Shown piece after piece: positions 1 to 8,544 of a stretch of DNA of 64,000 bases. Both the position numbers and the translations under genes were made by a program. A model generated the notes under the pieces. That model had not been told where the DNA came from, did no database searches, and saw nothing but the letters and a program-made list of their open reading frames with translations. How positions within the stretch are numbered: the stretch's first letter is position 1; every line of letters starts with the position of its first letter. This DNA is from Nitrobacteraceae bacterium AZCC 1564 (GTDB lineage Bacteria > Pseudomonadota > Alphaproteobacteria > Rhizobiales > Xanthobacteraceae): the NCBI GenBank assembly GCA_036924835.1, contig JBAGRR010000001.1, forward strand, positions 5,409,001-5,473,000, given 5' to 3'.

Positions 1-684
1 GGCGATGACATCATCGACGCCGGCACCGGCAACGACACGGTGATGACCCAGACCGGCGACAAGATCGTCAATGGCGGTGACGGCAACGACACCATCAACG
101 GCGGCACCGGCGCCAGCGTGCTGAACGGCGATGCCGGTAATGACTCCATCATCGGCGGCCTCGGCAACGAGACCATCAACGGTGGTGATGGCAACGACAC
201 GCTGATCGGCGGCGCAGGTCAGAATGTGATCTCCGGCGGCGAGGGTAATGACAGCCTGTTCGGCGGCGTGGGCGACAGCGTCCTCAATGGCGATGCCGGC
301 AATGACACCATCAATGGTGGTCTCGGCAACGAGACGATCGATGGCGGCGCAGGCAACGACATGCTGCTCGGCGGCGCTGGCAACGACGTCATCCGGGGCG
401 GCGCCGGCAACGACCAGATGTTCGGCGGCCTCGGCAGCGACACTATCGTATTCAAGACCGGCGACGGTCATGACACGGTGTTCGACTTCCAGGCGCAGGG
501 CACGGGGCACGACGTCATCGAACTCGATCACAACGTGTTCGCCGACTTCGATGCGCTGATGGCCTCCGGTGCACTGCACGACACTGCGGGTGGCGTGGAC
601 ATCGCCTACGCTGACGGCTCGACGCTCACGCTGACCGGCGTGACCAAGGCGAGCCTGAAGGTCGACGACTTCCACTTCGCGTAA
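1..684 (+). CDS. RTX calcium-binding repeat protein, C-terminal part (5' end outside window)
   Basis: The reading frame is open from base 1, so only the C-terminal 227 residues are present. About the first 140 are tandem glycine-aspartate nonapeptides of the GGxGxDxxx type (for example GGDGNDTIN, GGAGNDMLL), which in RTX proteins form a calcium-bound parallel beta-roll. A non-repeated tail of about 80 residues follows; in this family that tail carries the type I secretion signal. The protein is probably exported by an ABC/HlyD/TolC-type system, but no secretion gene lies in the window. Its enzymatic or adhesive function would be in the missing N-terminal part. Confidence 0.9.
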   Translation, partial: GDDIIDAGTGNDTVMTQTGDKIVNGGDGNDTINGGTGASVLNGDAGNDSIIGGLGNETINGGDGNDTLIGGAGQNVISGGEGNDSLFGGVGDSVLNGDAGNDTINGGLGNETIDGGAGNDMLLGGAGNDVIRGGAGNDQMFGGLGSDTIVFKTGDGHDTVFDFQAQGTGHDVIELDHNVFADFDALMASGALHDTAGGVDIAYADGSTLTLTGVTKASLKVDDFHFA

Positions 685-706
685 GCGGAATGGATTGAGG
701 GGGCAG

Positions 707-739
707 GAAGGAGGCATTGCAAGATGCCTCCTTCTTGTT
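707..739 (+). terminator. Rho-independent terminator after the RTX gene
   Basis: Eleven-base perfect arms (707-717 GAAGGAGGCAT and 724-734 ATGCCTCCTTC) enclose a 6-nt loop and are followed by TTGTT, 22 nt after the RTX stop codon. Confidence 0.8.
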
Positions 740-785
740 GAGAGAACGATCGTGTGCTGTAGTCGCACTCGCGCTACGCTACGAT

Positions 786-1685
786 CTATGCTCGTTTAAT
801 ACGCCGCAGCGGCCGGCGCAGGAATTGAGCGCACGCCACACCAACCAGCGTGATGCCGCCGCCGATCAGGTGATAGGAGCGGATCGGCTCGCCCAGCATC
901 ACGACGGCACCGAGCGCCGTGAACAGCGGCAGCAGGTTCATGAAGATCGCGCAGCGCGTCGGTCCCAGATGTTCGATGCCGCGAAGCCAGAAGAAGGGCA
1001 GCACCACCGAGGCCAGCCCGCCGGCATAGGTGATCAAGGGAAGCGTCGTTGAATCGATCTGCCGCAGTGGAGCAGGCGTTGCGAGATATGCGGGAAACAT
1101 GATCACCAGCGCGCAGAGCGCCTGCATGTAAGTGGATTGCCAGCCGCTTAACGGCAGACGCCAGTGTTTGACGAGCACGCCGTAAAGCGCATAGACGCCC
1201 GCGGCGATCAGCATCAAGGCGTCACCCAAATGCACGCCTTGCTTCAGCAAAGCCGCCGGATCGCCATTGCTGACGAGATAAACAAGTCCAGCCAGCGAAA
1301 GAACGCCGCCGCCGATCATGCCCAATGTCGGCTCTTCATCGAGCAGGTAAGTGCTCAAAGCGATGGTCAGCAGCGGGATCAGGGCCGTGAAGATCGCCAT
1401 GTTGGTGGCCGTCGTTGTTGCCGCTGCCAGGTAAGACAGGCTTTGAAACAGGCACATTGCCAGAAAGCCGAGGATGCCGAGCTTTCCGACCAGCGGCCAG
1501 ATCATCGTGCGATTGCGCCAGGCTGGGACAACAATAAAGCAGCTCATGAGCGCCACTGCGAGTACCAGCCGATAAAACGTCATCGCTTGAGGCCCGATCA
1601 CATGCGCGGAGAGCCGCGATGCGATGACATTGCCGGCCCAGAGCACGACAGCCAGGAGAGGATAAAAGAAAGCGAGATATGTCAT
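786..1685 (-). CDS. EamA/DMT-family transporter
   Basis: A 299-residue hydrophobic protein with about ten membrane segments arranged as two EamA repeats (AGNVIASRL near residue 20; GVYALYGVLVKHW near 165), the usual length for the drug/metabolite transporter superfamily. Members export amino acids, metabolites or toxic compounds across the inner membrane; the substrate cannot be read from sequence. It is divergent from an AraC-family regulator, and the 96-bp gap holds a perfect 23-nt palindrome, so regulation by that neighbour is likely. The C-terminus is basic (RRPLRRIKRA), consistent with a cytoplasmic tail. Confidence 0.88.
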   Translation of the reverse strand: MTYLAFFYPLLAVVLWAGNVIASRLSAHVIGPQAMTFYRLVLAVALMSCFIVVPAWRNRTMIWPLVGKLGILGFLAMCLFQSLSYLAAATTTATNMAIFTALIPLLTIALSTYLLDEEPTLGMIGGGVLSLAGLVYLVSNGDPAALLKQGVHLGDALMLIAAGVYALYGVLVKHWRLPLSGWQSTYMQALCALVIMFPAYLATPAPLRQIDSTTLPLITYAGGLASVVLPFFWLRGIEHLGPTRCAIFMNLLPLFTALGAVVMLGEPIRSYHLIGGGITLVGVACAQFLRRPLRRIKRA

Positions 1686-1748
1686 AAGTGCGCGACCGTG
1701 GTTCGAGAAACGACGGTTGCGTAGCTTTTGCCGGCGTGTTTTGTCTCA

Positions 1749-1771
1749 CGACAACGGATCATCCGTTGTCG
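1749..1771. promoter_or_regulatory. Perfect 23-nt palindrome, candidate operator
   Basis: Arms CGACAACGGAT (1749-1759) and ATCCGTTGTCG (1761-1771) are exact reverse complements around one central base. It ends 10 nt before the AraC-family start and lies 63 nt upstream of the divergent EamA gene, so a bound protein could control both. Confidence 0.6.
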
Positions 1772-1781
1772 AGTTTGGGAC

Positions 1782-2561
1782 ATGAGCGCCGCGGCGACCA
1801 AGTATCTTGGCTATCATTCGACGGTGCGGCCGATGGCGGCGATGGACGTTGAATTCGCGCACGGCGTCACAACCGGACTGCACTCGCATCCACGTGCGCA
1901 GCTACTGTATGCCATCGAGGGCGTGATGATCGTGCGTTCAGTGCGCGGATATTGGGTTGTGCCGCCCAATCGCGCCGTCTGGCTTGTCGCGGATGAAGAT
2001 CACGATGTCAGGATGTGCGGGCGGGTGAAGATCCGCACGCTTTACGTCGATGCCACAGTCTCGGAGGGGCTTCCCGGCGTCAGTTGCGTCATGGCGGTCA
2101 GTCCGCTGCTGCGGGAGCTGCTGGTCGCTGCGGTCCGCATCCCGCGCGATTACGATCCTGACTCGCGCGACGGGCGATTGTTGCGGCTCCTGCTCGATGG
2201 AATGAAACAGCACGACGTCATTCCGCTTCATTTGCCGATGCCGGAGAACAAGAAGCTGGGATCGGTTTGTCAGAGCATGATGGATAATCCGGACGATACC
2301 GCGACCGCGCAGGAGTGGGCGGAGCGGATCGGCGTAACGGCGAAGACGCTGCAGCGGATGTTCGTACGTGAGACCGGATGCTCATTCGCCCAGTGGCGGC
2401 GCCAGGCGAGGTTGTTCCGTTCGCTCGAGATGCTGGCGCGGGGCGAGAAGATCGTCAGCGTTGCTTACGAGAATGGTTATGCCAGCCAAAGCGCGTTCAC
2501 CGCGATGTTCCGCAAGAATTTCGGGATGACGCCCTCGAGCTTTTTTGTCGCGGAGGAATAA
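1782..2561 (+). CDS. AraC-family transcriptional regulator
   Basis: 259 residues. The N-terminal half is a cupin-like sensor (HSHPRAQLLYAIEG, then WVVPPNRAVWL), and the C-terminal about 100 residues carry the AraC double helix-turn-helix (AQEWAERIGVTAKTLQRMF, then SVAYENGYASQSAFTAMFRKNFG). The frame is open upstream to 1728, but that extension covers the palindrome at 1749-1771, and the family normally starts near ATG 1782. The neighbour is a divergent EamA exporter, a common arrangement in which the regulator senses a small molecule and induces the exporter. The ligand is unknown. Confidence 0.9.
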   Translation: MSAAATKYLGYHSTVRPMAAMDVEFAHGVTTGLHSHPRAQLLYAIEGVMIVRSVRGYWVVPPNRAVWLVADEDHDVRMCGRVKIRTLYVDATVSEGLPGVSCVMAVSPLLRELLVAAVRIPRDYDPDSRDGRLLRLLLDGMKQHDVIPLHLPMPENKKLGSVCQSMMDNPDDTATAQEWAERIGVTAKTLQRMFVRETGCSFAQWRRQARLFRSLEMLARGEKIVSVAYENGYASQSAFTAMFRKNFGMTPSSFFVAEE

Positions 2562-2621
2562 TCCGCCCGGCCTTCGGGCGAGCCGGTGATGGCTGGGGTC
2601 GACCGAACGCGGCAGCTGTCG

Positions 2622-3089
2622 TCAATGCCAGCCTTCGATCTTGAGTCCGGTCGCCCGTTCGGCTTCTTCGCGTGACACGCGGCGAACGGTCTGCCCGAAG
2701 GTCCAGACATGGCCTTCAGGGTCTTGCGCGCGATAGGTGCGGTCGCCCCAGAACTGGTCCACAGGCTCTTGAAGGATCGTCGCGCCGCCAGCCTTCGCGC
2801 GTTCGCAATGCTGGTCGATGCTGTCGCTCAGGTGCACATGAACCATCTGCGTGTTCTTGCCGCCGGTCGACACAGGGCTAGCAACGAAATCGGCCCACTC
2901 CGAACCGAGCATGATATAACCGTCGCCGAACCGCATCTCTGCGTGGACGAGGTTGCCGTCTTTGTCGCTGATCAGCATCGCAGGCTTGAAACCGAAGGCC
3001 TTTTCCAGCCAGGCAATCGCGGCCTTCGGATCCTTGTAGATGATTGCAGCCCCGAGAGTGGGGCGCCGAAAGGGATCACTCGCTGACAT
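2622..3089 (-). CDS. VOC-family (glyoxalase/bleomycin-resistance, PhnB-like) protein
   Basis: 155 residues of the vicinal-oxygen-chelate fold: AAIIYKDPKAAIAWLEKAFGFK at the N-terminus, then MRFGDGYIMLGSEW, and a C-terminal half with VHVHLSDSIDQHCERAKAGGATILQEPVDQFWGDRTYRAQDPEGHVWTFGQ reading as the second beta-alpha-beta-beta-beta module (shown here in pieces: VHVHLSD, GDRTYRAQDPEGH). The DPEGH motif is typical of PhnB-like members. Substrate and metal are unknown. The Shine-Dalgarno AAGGAGAAC precedes ATG 3089, and an inverted repeat sits just upstream. It stands alone between convergent AraC and same-strand nitrilase. Confidence 0.85.
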   Translation of the reverse strand: MSASDPFRRPTLGAAIIYKDPKAAIAWLEKAFGFKPAMLISDKDGNLVHAEMRFGDGYIMLGSEWADFVASPVSTGGKNTQMVHVHLSDSIDQHCERAKAGGATILQEPVDQFWGDRTYRAQDPEGHVWTFGQTVRRVSREEAERATGLKIEGWH

Positions 3090-3102
3090 GTTGTTCTCCT
3101 TG

Positions 3103-3119
3103 AGGTGAATATTTCACCT
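3103..3119. promoter_or_regulatory. Inverted repeat upstream of VOC gene, candidate operator
   Basis: AGGTGAA-TAT-TTCACCT: seven-base perfect arms, placed 14-30 nt before the VOC start codon and just upstream of its ribosome-binding site. It fits a dimeric repressor site, or a short hairpin in the leader. Confidence 0.45.
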
Positions 3120-3171
3120 GAAAGAGAACAAGATCAACCTCCGGATCGCACGGCGTTAGCGCCGCTTCGCT

Positions 3172-4119
3172 TTACGCATCCACGACATCGTTGACGGCAA
3201 CGACGGAATTTCTCTGCTGCTCGTTGACGATGAGCTTGAAGAGGTCGGGCCGGGCGTAGTGGCCGTTGACGTCGTGATCGAATTGCGCGCGGGTGATGTC
3301 GTCCATATCGATATCGGCCGTGAGGATCGTCTCGCCGCTGAAGTCGGGACCCGCGATGATGTTGCCGAGAGGGCCGACGATCATGCTGCCGCCACGCATC
3401 AGCACGTCGTCTGGGGAGTCGGTAATGGTGTTCCGCATGTCATCGGGGAACTGCTTGCGCGTCAGATACTGGCAAGACGAGAGGACAAAGCAGCGGCCCT
3501 CAAGCGCCACATGCTGCATTGACGGCGCCCAGGTGTCGCGATCATCAGCGGTCGGCACGCAATAGAGTGTCAGCCCCTTGCTGTACATCGCCGTGCGCAG
3601 CAGCGGCACGTAGTTCTCCCAGCAGATGACGGCACCCATCGGTCCCCAGGGCGTGTCGACGGCGGTGAGCGTCGATCCATCGCCATGTCCCCAGACCAGA
3701 CGTTCGGCGGCGGTTGGGAGCGTCTTGCGATGCTTGCCGAGCAGGCTGCCATCCGGGCCAAAGAACAGCGCCGTGCAGTACAGCGTGCCGCGAACGCGCT
3801 CGATGACGCCAATGGTTATGAAGAGACTAGCCTCACGTGCCGCAGCACCGAGCCGCTCCGTCTCCGGGCCGGGAACGGCAATCGCGCGTGAGGCATAGCC
3901 CAAGAATTCCTCGCGGGTCTCCGTCCGCCGCTTGCCGACACAAATGTGGAAGTCCGCGCCTTTGGGATAACCGCCGATAAAGGCTTCGGGAAACACCGCG
4001 ACCTGCGCGCCCTTGCGACCACACTCCGCAATCAGAGCCTCGGCCTTCTTCAGCGTTGCCTCGGTGTCCGTTCCCTCAGTCGCGGCCTGCACGACGGCCA
4101 CTTTCAGTTTCGTCATCAT
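3172..4119 (-). CDS. Nitrilase / carbon-nitrogen hydrolase
   Basis: 315 residues, full length for a nitrilase. The catalytic triad is visible: Glu45 in FPEAFIGGYPKG, Lys132 in HRKTLPT and Cys166 in ICWENYVPLLR; the CWENY context is that of true nitrilases (nitrile to carboxylate and ammonia) rather than amidases. GGAG lies 5 nt before tandem ATG codons, so translation may start at either. About 120 nt upstream on the same strand lies an MHS-type carrier, whose divergent LysR regulator suggests an inducible nitrile uptake-and-hydrolysis unit. The physiological nitrile is unknown. Confidence 0.92.
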   Translation of the reverse strand: MMTKLKVAVVQAATEGTDTEATLKKAEALIAECGRKGAQVAVFPEAFIGGYPKGADFHICVGKRRTETREEFLGYASRAIAVPGPETERLGAAAREASLFITIGVIERVRGTLYCTALFFGPDGSLLGKHRKTLPTAAERLVWGHGDGSTLTAVDTPWGPMGAVICWENYVPLLRTAMYSKGLTLYCVPTADDRDTWAPSMQHVALEGRCFVLSSCQYLTRKQFPDDMRNTITDSPDDVLMRGGSMIVGPLGNIIAGPDFSGETILTADIDMDDITRAQFDHDVNGHYARPDLFKLIVNEQQRNSVVAVNDVVDA

Positions 4120-4241
4120 AACACTCCTTCAATCGCCGGTTAGAGACGGCGGACATGATGTTGTCTTGAACGTTTCAAGCTGGGTGGCGTGGCTGCGGAC
4201 TGCTCGATGATGCAGTCCGCGCCGCAAGGAGCCAGGGCGCT

Positions 4242-5567
4242 TCAGCCTCGTGCGATGTCCTTGTCCTTGGTCTCCGGCAGCATGAACCAGAGCACCAGGA
4301 AACAGACGAGCGAGACGCCAGCGAGATACCAAGCCGGAATGTTCGGATCTCCGGTGAGGCGGATCAGCGCTGCGGCGATGAATGGTCCGGGGCCGGCGAG
4401 GATCGCGAGCGCCACGTTATGTCCGACCGCCGCGCCGGTCGAGCGAATAGAGGCCGGGAACACCTCCACCAAGAGGACCACGTCCATCACGGCGGTGATC
4501 GCTACCAGCACCGCAAGAATTCCGAGGCCAAACAGAATGGTCGCGTAGTTTCCGGAATTCATCATCAGGAAAACCGGATAGGCGAGCAGGGTCAACCCGG
4601 CCGCTGACGCGAGCACGAAAGGCCGGCGGCCGAAGCGGTCGCTGAGCAGGCCGACGAGCGGATGGGCAATCGAGTAGAGCACAAGTGCAAGGCTGCAAAG
4701 CCACAGCGAGCTTGATTTGCTCAAGCCAACGGTCTGCGTCAGGTGGTTGTTGGCATAGGTAATGAAATAATAGAGCGAGACACCGAACAGCGCGGAGAAG
4801 GCGAAGCTGATGATGAAGGCCTTGAACTTCTCGCCAGCAGCAACGCGCTCCACGCCGCCCGTTGCGCGGCGGTGCTCCAGCTCAGCGTAGACGGGCGTGT
4901 CGCTCAACTTGCGGCGGATGTACATGGCCACAGCGGCCATGACGATGGACGCGACAAAAGGCAGCCGCCAGCCCCAGCTCGCCAGGGCTTGCTCGGAGAG
5001 GCTGGCGGAGAGCGCGGCGGCAATCGCCGTGCCGAAGAGGAACGCGATGCCGGCCGTTCCCGTAATGACACTGGCCGCGGTGGCCCGGCGATTGTGAGGT
5101 GCGCTTTCGACGATGTAGATGCCTGCGCTCGACCATTCGCCGCCGACCATCATGCCTTGCAGAAACCGCAGCGCGATCAAAAGCACCGGAGCTGCCAAGC
5201 CAATGGCTTCATAGCCCGGCAGCACGCCGATCGCTGTCGTCACAAGCCCCATTCCGAAGACGGTGATGATCAACACGGCTCTGCGGCCAAGCCGGTCGCC
5301 AAGGGGGCCGAGCACGAATGCGCCGAGCGGCCGCGAGAGGAACCCGACGGCGAACACCGCAAGCGACGAGAGCAGCGAAATTCCGGGAGCCGACGAAGGA
5401 AAGAAGGTCTGGCCGATGATCGCCGCGAAATATCCGTAAATCGCGAAATCAAACCATTCCATGAAGTTGCCGATACCGACAGCGGCTGCCCGCTTTCGCA
5501 TATCGATGTGTCCGACCGTCGCCGCAGTTTCAGCCGGTGCGGCTCCTGAGATGCTGATGCTGGTCAA
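4242..5567 (-). CDS. MFS transporter, metabolite:H+ symporter (MHS) type
   Basis: 441 residues with 12 predicted membrane helices. GNFMEWFDFAIYGYFA in helix 1 and the loop GPLGDRLGRRAVL mark the metabolite:proton symporter subgroup, which imports organic acids, betaines and related solutes. I place the start at TTG 5567 because GGGAG lies 8 nt upstream; a longer frame to 5636 has no ribosome site and intrudes on the divergent LysR promoter. It shares its direction with the nitrilase, which probably acts on the imported compound or a derivative. Confidence 0.88.
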   Translation of the reverse strand: MTSISISGAAPAETAATVGHIDMRKRAAAVGIGNFMEWFDFAIYGYFAAIIGQTFFPSSAPGISLLSSLAVFAVGFLSRPLGAFVLGPLGDRLGRRAVLIITVFGMGLVTTAIGVLPGYEAIGLAAPVLLIALRFLQGMMVGGEWSSAGIYIVESAPHNRRATAASVITGTAGIAFLFGTAIAAALSASLSEQALASWGWRLPFVASIVMAAVAMYIRRKLSDTPVYAELEHRRATGGVERVAAGEKFKAFIISFAFSALFGVSLYYFITYANNHLTQTVGLSKSSSLWLCSLALVLYSIAHPLVGLLSDRFGRRPFVLASAAGLTLLAYPVFLMMNSGNYATILFGLGILAVLVAITAVMDVVLLVEVFPASIRSTGAAVGHNVALAILAGPGPFIAAALIRLTGDPNIPAWYLAGVSLVCFLVLWFMLPETKDKDIARG

Positions 5568-5659
5568 TTCGAACGCTCCCCCGCCTTTGGTTGGTGACCT
5601 TTCCGAAGGGAGACTACCGAAACTGGACAAAATCAATCAAAGCAATAATATAAATCACC

Positions 5660-6691
5660 ATGATTAGCGTTGCTAATATCAACCGCTTCGATCTGAATCT
5701 CCTCCTGGTGTTCCACTGCCTGATGCAGGAGCGCAGCGTCACGCGCGCCGCGGCTATTCTGCACATCACGCAAGGAGCCGTGAGCTCCGCGCTGAAGCGC
5801 TTGCGCGAGCAGTTCAATGACGAATTGTTCTTGAGGACAGGGACGGGGATGGTGCCGACGCGCCGTGCACTGGAATTTGCGCCAAAGGTCATGGAGGCGC
5901 TCTCAGCGGTTTCGGCCATCACAGGCAAGCAACCGCAGTTCGTCGCAGAGACATCTCATCGGGTGTTCAACATTGCGTTGTCCGATGACATCGAGAGTTA
6001 TCTCTCGCCAAAGCTCGTCGGTGAGGCGCGCGCAAGAGAGCTTGGCGTGTCGTTTGCATTTCACCAGACCAACAGTTCGCTTTGGAAGCAAGCGCTTTCG
6101 GACCCTGACATGGATCTGGTGCTGTGCGCCGAGCCCAAGGAGATGAGTTCGCAATATTCATCTCAGGTTCTGTTTTCGTCGTCTTATTCGTGTCTCTATG
6201 ACGGACCGAGGCTGAACCTGAAGAGCCCTATAACGCGTGAGGAATATCTCTCTTACGATCATGTGCGCATTTCGTTCGACGGGCGGCGCGGCTTCGTCGA
6301 CGATCTGATGGACAAAGAGGGGATACCAAGGCGGGTATCGGCTTCGTTTACTCACTTTGCGGGCGCGCTGCCGGTTCTCGCATTCGGTGCGGCCATCGCG
6401 ACGCTTCCGACGTTCGCGGCTTATTCATACGCGAGAATTGCGCGCCTGACGGTGAGCCCGGTGCCGATCTACGTGCCGGCGTTCCGCGTCTTCATGGTGT
6501 GGAACGTCAAGCGGAATGCCGATGTCCATAATCAATGGTTGCGCAATTATATTGTTGATCGGACGCAGGAGCTCCAGTTCGCATCAGAAATCGCGGTCGC
6601 TGCAGGGCCGGCTAAAAAGATGCGGCTTGCCGGAAAACGGTCTCGTCTCGTTCGCTCTGGCAGGAAATCGGCCAAGACGCGGAAACGATAA
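5660..6691 (+). CDS. LysR-family transcriptional regulator (NodD/PcaQ-like layout)
   Basis: 343 residues. The helix-turn-helix is in NINRFDLNLLLVFHCLMQERSVTRAAAILHITQGAVSSALKRLR (residues about 6-50; key segment SVTRAAAILHITQGAVS), followed by a periplasmic-binding-like effector domain. The C-terminal about 35 residues are very basic (GKRSRLVRSGRKSAKTRKR), longer than usual for the family. It is divergent from the MHS carrier and nitrilase, which it most likely controls. A perfect inverted repeat of the LysR T-N11-A type overlaps its first codons, suggesting autoregulation. Confidence 0.92.
   Translation: MISVANINRFDLNLLLVFHCLMQERSVTRAAAILHITQGAVSSALKRLREQFNDELFLRTGTGMVPTRRALEFAPKVMEALSAVSAITGKQPQFVAETSHRVFNIALSDDIESYLSPKLVGEARARELGVSFAFHQTNSSLWKQALSDPDMDLVLCAEPKEMSSQYSSQVLFSSSYSCLYDGPRLNLKSPITREEYLSYDHVRISFDGRRGFVDDLMDKEGIPRRVSASFTHFAGALPVLAFGAAIATLPTFAAYSYARIARLTVSPVPIYVPAFRVFMVWNVKRNADVHNQWLRNYIVDRTQELQFASEIAVAAGPAKKMRLAGKRSRLVRSGRKSAKTRKR
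5663..5677. promoter_or_regulatory. LysR-type operator overlapping the regulator's start codon
   Basis: ATTAGC-GTT-GCTAAT has perfect six-base arms and contains a T-N11-A core (5664 to 5676). It begins at the third base of the start codon of the LysR gene, so binding would block its own expression. Confidence 0.5.
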
Positions 6692-6749
6692 TCATCATCG
6701 GCCCGCAGTCAATCTGGCGTAAGCGAGAGGCTTTTCCGTGCGCTCAGCA

Positions 6750-7652
6750 CTAATTTTCCGGCGTGTCGGAAAAATCGAAAGTGCTGGCTTCTCGCGCAAG
6801 TTCGGCAATGCGCGCCGGGATCTTGGTTGATGCTCCCGCCCTGTAGATGGAAAAGAATTCAACGATCGGTCCCGCAGGTTTCGTATTGATGAGCCTGAGC
6901 TGGCCGGCATTGGTTTCTTTCAAGTAGCGATTGACGGGCAGAAGGCTCATACCAATGCCTTCTCTCGTTAGAGAGGCGATGACATCCATGCTGTCGCACA
7001 AATCGACATTGGCCATGGCATCGCCTCTTGAATCAAGCCATCGTTGAACTGTGTGGTGATGGAAGCTGTCCTTTCCGAGCGAAAGAATTCTCACATGCCT
7101 CAGATCGGCGGGCTCGATGACATGATCGGGAAGAGGCTGTTTCAGCCCGGCCATCCATGCGAAGCGAACGTGCCCAAGCGATCGCGTCTCAAGGCTGCCG
7201 TCGAATGCAACGCCGGGCGCGAAGATCAAGTCAAATTCATCGTTCTGAATCCCTTCCAGAAGTTTCGCCGTGAGAGACACATTCAACTCAAGGGACAGCT
7301 TTGGAAGCTGTGTGTGGATCATCTCCACCAGCCGCGGGAGCCACGTCACGGCAACCATTTCGGCGACGCCTAGCCGCACCAGGCCGGATGAAGGTTCGCC
7401 GTCTGCAATGAATGTCTTGATGTCGGCGATTGCGGACGTTGCCCTTTCGGCATAGCGGCACAGTTCTCGTCCCTTCGGCGTCAACCTGACCTTGCGTTGA
7501 GACCGGTCGAACAATGTCACGCCCAGACTTTCCTCAAGTTCCTGGACGCGGGCGGAGACGGTTGACGTCGTCGCGTTCAGCTTATCTGCCGCTGCCGCGA
7601 AGCTTCCGCATCGGACAATTGCCAGGAAGGTATCGAGTTGGCGAATGTTCAA
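6750..7652 (-). CDS. LysR-family transcriptional regulator
   Basis: 300 residues. HTH: IRQLDTFLAIVRCGSFAAAADKLNATTSTVSARVQELE at the N-terminus (key part SFAAAADKLNATTSTVS), then an effector domain with RLGVAEMVAVTWLPRLVEMI. TTG 7652 is chosen because GGAG lies 7 nt upstream and the product then begins MNIRQLDTF as in relatives; GTG 7655 and TTG 7667 are alternatives. It is divergent from the flavin reductase / MHS carrier / LLM monooxygenase genes and probably regulates them; many such LysR proteins respond to sulfur or nitrogen status, but that is inference here. Confidence 0.9.
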   Translation of the reverse strand: MNIRQLDTFLAIVRCGSFAAAADKLNATTSTVSARVQELEESLGVTLFDRSQRKVRLTPKGRELCRYAERATSAIADIKTFIADGEPSSGLVRLGVAEMVAVTWLPRLVEMIHTQLPKLSLELNVSLTAKLLEGIQNDEFDLIFAPGVAFDGSLETRSLGHVRFAWMAGLKQPLPDHVIEPADLRHVRILSLGKDSFHHHTVQRWLDSRGDAMANVDLCDSMDVIASLTREGIGMSLLPVNRYLKETNAGQLRLINTKPAGPIVEFFSIYRAGASTKIPARIAELAREASTFDFSDTPEN

Positions 7653-7774
7653 CACGCGGCTCCGCAATGGTTCAGATCGAGGTCACTCTCATTCAAACGC
7701 AATGAAGACGATCGAGCAAGTTTGCCTCTGCGGAGATTTGAGTGCGTGCACCGCAACAGCGCATCTGCAAAATC

Positions 7775-7791
7775 GTTCGGTTTTTTCGAAC
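7775..7791. promoter_or_regulatory. Inverted repeat in divergent LysR promoter region
   Basis: GTTCG-(7 nt)-CGAAC, containing a T-N11-A core (7777 to 7789), lies about 90 nt before the flavin reductase and 120 nt before the LysR gene. This is the expected place and shape for the regulator's recognition site. Confidence 0.45.
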
Positions 7792-7882
7792 ATGATCGCT
7801 CGAAATTATTCGCTTTTTCTCGCGCGGCCGGCCGCTAGTCTTTTCAGAGTCGCTCCCTTGATCCGGTTCTGTGAGGCGAACA

Positions 7883-8437
7883 GTGCTTATTCATCAGATG
7901 TCATCCGCTATCGCGAAGAATATTTCCCCGTCAATCGATCAGCATGAACAGATCTCGTCGGATCAGTTCAAAACCGTGATGAGGCGTTTTGCGGCCAATG
8001 TGAACGTCATTACATCCGCCGACAGCAACACCCTGAACGGGATGACGGCCACCGCCGTCTGCAGCGTGACCGCAGATCCGCCGAGCGTGCTCGTGATTGT
8101 CAACCGCGCCAATCGCTCTCACCCACTCATCAAGAACTCGAGTTCCTTTGCGGTGAATGTGCTATCCGCAGAGCAGAAGGATCTTGCGCAACACTTTGCA
8201 TCGCGACCCGCCGATCCGTTCGCCTCTATCGAGCATTCGATCGGAAGGACGGGTTGTCCTCTCATCAAGGGGGCGGACGCGTATCTCGAATGCGTCGTGA
8301 TTCAAGAGACGGAGGTCGGTTCACACACGATCTTTGTCGGGCGGGTTGTGGCGAGTCAGACCTTCAACGAAGAGCCGTTGCTTTATCACGCCGGCGAATA
8401 CCGTCTTTTGGGTGCGGCTCAAGCCGTCACTCAGTGA
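7883..8437 (+). CDS. Flavin reductase family protein (FMN reductase component)
   Basis: About 184 residues with the flavin-reductase split-barrel signature: FAANVNVITS, NGMTATAVCSVTADPPSVLVIVNRANRSHP (core TATAVCSVTADPPSVLV), then FAVNVL and the C-terminal LLYHAGEYR. It supplies reduced FMN to a partner monooxygenase, very likely the LLM-family enzyme 1.5 kb downstream. Start is uncertain: GTG 7883 has GAGG 6 nt upstream; GTG 7871 and ATG 7898 are alternatives. Divergent LysR regulator upstream; MHS carrier downstream on the same strand. Confidence 0.88.
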   Translation: MLIHQMSSAIAKNISPSIDQHEQISSDQFKTVMRRFAANVNVITSADSNTLNGMTATAVCSVTADPPSVLVIVNRANRSHPLIKNSSSFAVNVLSAEQKDLAQHFASRPADPFASIEHSIGRTGCPLIKGADAYLECVVIQETEVGSHTIFVGRVVASQTFNEEPLLYHAGEYRLLGAAQAVTQ

Positions 8438-8544
8438 ATCGAAATTATCCTCGAACGAAGGGAGGAGTTCCGTCCCGGTGAATGCCGCAGTGTCACTGAC
8501 GTGACGCCACACTCGATCACATCAAAAAACTTTGGGAGGAGTGC

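Noticed and set aside
219-455. Proline/serine-rich open frame opposite the RTX repeats
   Set aside because: It is the mirror of the glycine-aspartate repeat and has no ribosome site.
4743-5549. Long open frame opposite the MHS carrier gene
   Set aside because: Arg/His-rich composition typical of antisense frames in high-GC DNA; the carrier on the other strand has clear family motifs.
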